Origin: Fluviibacter sp048859965
Lineage (GTDB): Bacteria > Pseudomonadota > Gammaproteobacteria > Burkholderiales > Rhodocyclaceae
DNA: 9,648 bases
Assembly (NCBI GenBank): GCA_048859965.1
Contig: JBLIZO010000016.1
Location: forward strand, 1 to 9,648
Reading direction: 5' to 3'
In this document: piece after piece, positions 7,022-9,648 of the stretch
Position numbering within the stretch: the first letter of the stretch is position 1
Layout: each line of letters opens with the position of its first letter
Position numbers and translations under genes: made by a program
The notes under the pieces: model-generated
Database searches by the model: none
What the model was told of the DNA's origin: nothing
The model's input: the letters and a program-made list of their open reading frames with translations, nothing else

Positions 7022-8035
7022 TTAGTTCGCCGCGAACTCGAAAGAGTCGGCAAAAAAGGCGTCTTCGGGCAGATTAGCCCTGCCCAGAAAATCCGCCCGC
7101 GTTGCGGCAATCATGCCTGGCGCACCGCAGGCGTAAACTTCAAAGCCCGACAGATCCGGGAAATCAGCCAGCGCGGCTTCGTGCACGAGGCCGGTACGCC
7201 CCGTCCAACAGGGCGAGTTTTCCGGTTCCGAGACCACGGGCGTAAACGTGATGTGCGGGTACTGTGCCGCCCAGGCCTCGGCCACTTCGTACTGATAGAG
7301 CCCCGCTCGAACACGCGCGCCCCAGTAGATGTGCATGGGGCGGTTAAGCTCCAGATAGAGCGCTTCGAGCACGATGGATTTGATCGGTGCGAAACCGGTA
7401 CCGCCGGCCAGCAGAATCATGGGCTTGTCGGATTCACGCAGATGAAAGGTGCCATGCGGACCATTGAAGCGCAGAATATCGCGTACCTTCATCGTGCCAA
7501 ATACCTGATCGGTGAACAGGCCACCCGGCACATGGCGCACATGCAGTTCGAGCGTCGCGGCATCGTGTGGCGGGTTGGCGATAGAGAAACTGCGGCGCTT
7601 GCCGTCTTTGAGCAGAATGTCGATGTACTGCCCGGCATGGAACTGAAATACCTCCGTCGCCGGCAGGCGCAGCGTAAGCACGGCCACATCTTCGGCCGGC
7701 TTTTCCAGGGCCTCGATACGACTGGGCAAGGTCTTGACCGGAATGTCGCTCGCGCGGCGCACATCTTTGACCTCCACCGTGACATCGGTCTGCGGCACCG
7801 CGCAGCACAACAGGGCAAAACCGGCTTCGCGATCCTCTGGCGTCAGCGTGGTCTCGCTGGATTTGCCGTGATCGACCGATCCCGAAGTAATTTTGGCACG
7901 GCAGGCGCCACAACCGCCGTTACGGCAGCCGTAGGGCACCAGCAGATCATGGCGCAGCGCGGCTTCCAGCACCGTTTCATGGCCGTCTGCCCGGAAACTG
8001 GCATTGATCGGATTGAGCGTAACCTGATGTGTCAT
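7022..8035 (-). CDS. 2Fe-2S ferredoxin / FAD / NAD(P)H reductase, CDP-6-deoxy-delta-3,4-glucoseen reductase-like
   Basis: This 337-residue electron-transfer protein has an N-terminal plant-type 2Fe-2S domain with C37, C42 and C45 (C-x4-C-x2-C) and a fourth cysteine at C77 or C78. A flavin domain follows with R148-S-F-S151, the RxxS FAD-binding motif. The NAD(P)-binding domain has GGTGFAP at 211-217, and the C-terminus has the F-x-D-x-F-x-F pattern of the ferredoxin-reductase superfamily. It should pass electrons from NAD(P)H through FAD to the iron-sulphur cluster and on to an unknown partner. Databases often label such proteins CDP-6-deoxy-delta-3,4-glucoseen reductase, but no deoxysugar genes are nearby, so that specific role is doubtful; oxygenase or flavin reductase roles are alternatives. 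The ATG at 8035 has CAGGG 6 bases upstream and places the ferredoxin domain at the N-terminus; an upstream in-frame start at 8140 adds 35 unrelated residues and overlaps the divergent gene. Confidence 0.88.
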   Translation of the reverse strand: MTHQVTLNPINASFRADGHETVLEAALRHDLLVPYGCRNGGCGACRAKITSGSVDHGKSSETTLTPEDREAGFALLCCAVPQTDVTVEVKDVRRASDIPVKTLPSRIEALEKPAEDVAVLTLRLPATEVFQFHAGQYIDILLKDGKRRSFSIANPPHDAATLELHVRHVPGGLFTDQVFGTMKVRDILRFNGPHGTFHLRESDKPMILLAGGTGFAPIKSIVLEALYLELNRPMHIYWGARVRAGLYQYEVAEAWAAQYPHITFTPVVSEPENSPCWTGRTGLVHEAALADFPDLSGFEVYACGAPGMIAATRADFLGRANLPEDAFFADSFEFAAN

Positions 8036-8065
8036 GACAAACCCTGTAATACAAGTCAGAAATCG

Positions 8066-8071
8066 TAGAAT
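8066..8071 (+). promoter_or_regulatory. Candidate -10 element very close to the SDR start
   Basis: TAGAAT lies 6 bases before the ATG at 8078, inside the 42-base divergent gap. If it is used, transcription would start at or next to the ATG, giving a leaderless mRNA. No convincing -35 is seen 16-18 bases upstream, and no Shine-Dalgarno precedes the ATG. This is a weak by-eye match. Confidence 0.22.
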
Positions 8072-8077
8072 AACGCC

Positions 8078-9067
8078 ATGCGGACTGCCCATCTCAGCAA
8101 CCAGCCAACACCGCGCGCACTGCCGCGCCGCTTTCGGCAACCACGCCTGTTACTGGCGGGTTGCGGCGACGTGGCGGCGCGTATTGCACAACAACTCAAC
8201 GCGCAAGGAGAGCGCTATCGCATTCGTGCCCTGCTGCGACACCCGCCGCACAGCCCGGCATGGGCGCAGTGGCGCGCACTGAACACGACACCGATTGCTG
8301 CCGACCTGGATCAGCCGCAATCACTGCGACGTTTACGCGGTATCGCCAACAGCGTGATTTACCTGGCGCCTCCGACGGAGAACCGACCGACTGACCGGCG
8401 GCTCAACCACTTTCTGGCGGCCCTGCATGGTGGCCGCAGTCTACCACGCCACTTGCTTCTGATCGGCACCACAGGCGTCTATGGCGATCGAGGCGGCGCC
8501 CTGATTGACGAAACCAGCGCTGTACAGCCGCAAACGGCGCGCGGCCAACGCCGGGTATCGGCCGAACAGATTCTGCGCCGCTGGCGCCGCCAGCGCAGCC
8601 GTGCTCAACTGGCCCGTAGGCCAGAGCAACGCCAGACGGGCGGTATCTTGCGCGTACCGGGCATTTACGCGGCAAACCGCCTGCCCGTTGAACGCCTCCG
8701 CGCGGGAACCCCCGCACTACGCCCGGAAGACGATACCTGGACCAATCATATTCATGCCGACGATCTCGCCCGCATCTGTCGGCTCGCGCTGGTGCGATCG
8801 CGCACATTGCGCACCATCAATACCTGCGACCATAGCCAATTGATGATGGGTGACTGGTTCGACGCCGTCGCCGACGCCACCGGTCTGCCCCGCCCGGAAC
8901 GCCTGCCCCGTGCACTGCTCAAGGAACGCGTTTCCCCCATGCTTTACTCATTCATGTCAGAATCGCGCCGACTCGACAATCAACGCCTGCTCCAAGAGCT
9001 GCGTATCCGGCTCCGTTATCCGACGGTGCACGACTTCCTTGCTACGCTGAAGGTTTCCACATGCTGA
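8078..9067 (+). CDS. Atypical NAD(P)-dependent epimerase/SDR family protein, YeeZ-like
   Basis: This 329-residue protein has a Rossmann nucleotide-binding motif G28-C-G30-D-V-A33 after beta strand LLLAG, with the usual third Gly replaced by Ala. Other family features are APPTENR, TTGVYGD at 131-137, LRVPGIYA, T222-N-H-I-H-A-D-D229, and MSESRRLDN near the C-terminus. These fit extended/atypical SDR proteins of the YeeZ type. The catalytic Tyr-x3-Lys pair is absent: after Tyr135 the +4 residue is Gly139. The reaction is therefore unclear, and the family has no settled function. The N-terminus carries 22 extra Pro/Arg-rich residues before the first strand, and no downstream ATG precedes the Rossmann motif. 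It overlaps hemJ by 7 bases, so the two are very likely co-transcribed, with rlmL behind. It is divergent from the reductase gene. Confidence 0.88.
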   Translation: MRTAHLSNQPTPRALPRRFRQPRLLLAGCGDVAARIAQQLNAQGERYRIRALLRHPPHSPAWAQWRALNTTPIAADLDQPQSLRRLRGIANSVIYLAPPTENRPTDRRLNHFLAALHGGRSLPRHLLLIGTTGVYGDRGGALIDETSAVQPQTARGQRRVSAEQILRRWRRQRSRAQLARRPEQRQTGGILRVPGIYAANRLPVERLRAGTPALRPEDDTWTNHIHADDLARICRLALVRSRTLRTINTCDHSQLMMGDWFDAVADATGLPRPERLPRALLKERVSPMLYSFMSESRRLDNQRLLQELRIRLRYPTVHDFLATLKVSTC

Positions 9068-9477
9068 CACTCAAAGCCTTTCACATCATTCTGGTGGTGA
9101 GCTGGTTCGCCGGGCTGTTTTACCTGCCCCGCATTTACGTCAACCTGGCGGCCATTACCGACACCCAATCGGCCGAATACCATCGACTGCTCGGCATGTC
9201 GCGCCGACTGTACAAATTTGTCACGCCGATTGGCTTGGGCGCCGTCATTCTCGGTCTCTGGCTCTGGTTCGGCTATGGCTTTACGGGCGGCTGGCTGCAC
9301 GCCAAAACACTGCTCGTCGTATTTCTACTGGGCTATCACTTTTACTGCGGCTATCTCTACCGCCAGTTTGCCGCTGGTAAAAACACTCACAGTCATGTCT
9401 GGTACCGCTGGTTCAATGAAATCCCGGTGCTCATCCTCACGGTCATCACCCTTCTCGTCGTACTCAAGCCGTTTTAA
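9061..9477 (+). CDS. hemJ: Protoporphyrinogen IX oxidase HemJ
   Basis: This 138-residue inner-membrane protein has the length and motifs of HemJ (UPF0093). These are K5-A-F-H8 at the N-terminus, W15-F-A-G-L-F-Y-L-P-R24, R49-L-Y in the second helix region, W78...K82, the Y92-H93 pair, F118-N119-E120-x-P122, and the terminal L-K-P-F. Four transmembrane helices fall at about residues 6-27, 55-73, 79-99 and 118-136. HemJ oxidises protoporphyrinogen IX to protoporphyrin IX, the step before iron insertion in haem synthesis, and replaces HemG or HemY. The conserved N-terminal His (H8 here) is important in studied homologues. The ATG at 9061 has GAAGG 7 bases upstream and sits inside the end of the SDR gene (7-base overlap), which suggests translational coupling. 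The rlmL start follows 12 bases after the stop. Confidence 0.95.
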   Translation: MLTLKAFHIILVVSWFAGLFYLPRIYVNLAAITDTQSAEYHRLLGMSRRLYKFVTPIGLGAVILGLWLWFGYGFTGGWLHAKTLLVVFLLGYHFYCGYLYRQFAAGKNTHSHVWYRWFNEIPVLILTVITLLVVLKPF

Positions 9478-9489
9478 CGAAAGCACCTT

Positions 9490-9648
9490 ATGCACATTTT
9501 TGCCCCTTGCCCACGTGGCCTGGAAGAACTCCTGGTTGATGAGTTCAAACACTGCGGCCTCACCCAGGTAGAGCAGGTTGGTGGCGGCGTGCGTGCCCGT
9601 GCGACGCAGGAAAGCCTCTATCGCGCCAATCTTCACTCGCGTTATGCA
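9490..9648 (+). CDS. rlmL: RlmL-type 23S rRNA methyltransferase, N-terminal fragment at window edge
   Basis: The frame opens at an ATG at 9490 and stays open for 53 codons to the right edge. The N-terminus has M-H-I-F-A-P-C-P-R-G-L-E-E-L-L, followed by a Gly-Gly-Gly-Val segment and S-L-Y-R-A-N-L-H-S-R. This fits the ferredoxin-like start of THUMP-containing methyltransferases such as RlmL/RlmKL, which methylate a guanine N2 in 23S rRNA. The THUMP and methyltransferase domains lie outside the window, so exact orthology (RlmL alone, fused RlmKL, or another THUMP enzyme) cannot be settled. It starts 12 bases after hemJ with only a weak GAAAG upstream, and probably belongs to the same transcript. 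Confidence 0.85.
   Translation, partial: MHIFAPCPRGLEELLVDEFKHCGLTQVEQVGGGVRARATQESLYRANLHSRYA

Noticed and set aside
8030..8039. Ten-base palindrome TGTCATGACA over the reductase start codon
   Set aside because: It is short, centred on CATG which any ATG can supply in part, and has no repeat partner or promoter geometry nearby, so chance is the simplest explanation.
7181..8068. Plus-strand open frame of 295 codons opposite the reductase gene
   Set aside because: The minus-strand frame carries intact ferredoxin, FAD and NAD motifs; the plus-strand reading has no domain character and is a mirror of it.

Overview
The window is densely coding DNA, with no gene-free stretch over 300 bases. GC content looks moderately high (not computed). 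The gene content is ordinary proteobacterial housekeeping: a full-length three-domain DNA polymerase I, a DUF2782-like exported protein, HemJ, the start of an RlmL-type rRNA methyltransferase and a CWC-type cysteine-rich protein. A DUF2782-type gene near polA and the protein sequence styles point to a gammaproteobacterium. I cannot name a genus. There are no RNA genes, mobile elements, CRISPR arrays or clear signs of recent transfer.

Left block (1-1883, minus strand). Three genes appear to form one operon read right to left: a LOG/TIGR00730 family nucleotide-processing protein, a small exported DUF2782-like protein, and a BPSS1780-like polytopic membrane protein cut by the left edge. The LOG gene is divergent from polA (1882-4635, plus). 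Their start codons overlap in a shared CATG, so promoters and ribosome sites for each must lie inside the other's coding sequence.

Middle block (4666-6692, minus strand). A TANGO2-like NRDE-family gene and a signal-peptide-bearing patatin-like phospholipase are joined by a 4-base ATGA overlap, which suggests translational coupling. An extended -10 promoter candidate overlaps a small palindrome just upstream. Divergent from this pair is a 67-residue cysteine-rich CWC protein (6768-6971). It is followed by a hairpin with a short T run that probably ends transcription from both sides.

Right block (7022-9648). A ferredoxin-FAD-NAD(P)H reductase of the type often labelled CDP-6-deoxy-delta-3,4-glucoseen reductase (minus) is divergent from a plus-strand run. 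That run is an atypical NAD-dependent epimerase/SDR protein, hemJ (7-base overlap) and a partial rlmL. HemJ does the penultimate step of protoheme synthesis.

I see no convincing undescribed multi-gene system. The points most worth a second look are the NRDE-patatin coupling, the overlapping divergent starts at LOG/polA, and the weak match of the DUF2782-like protein to its family.
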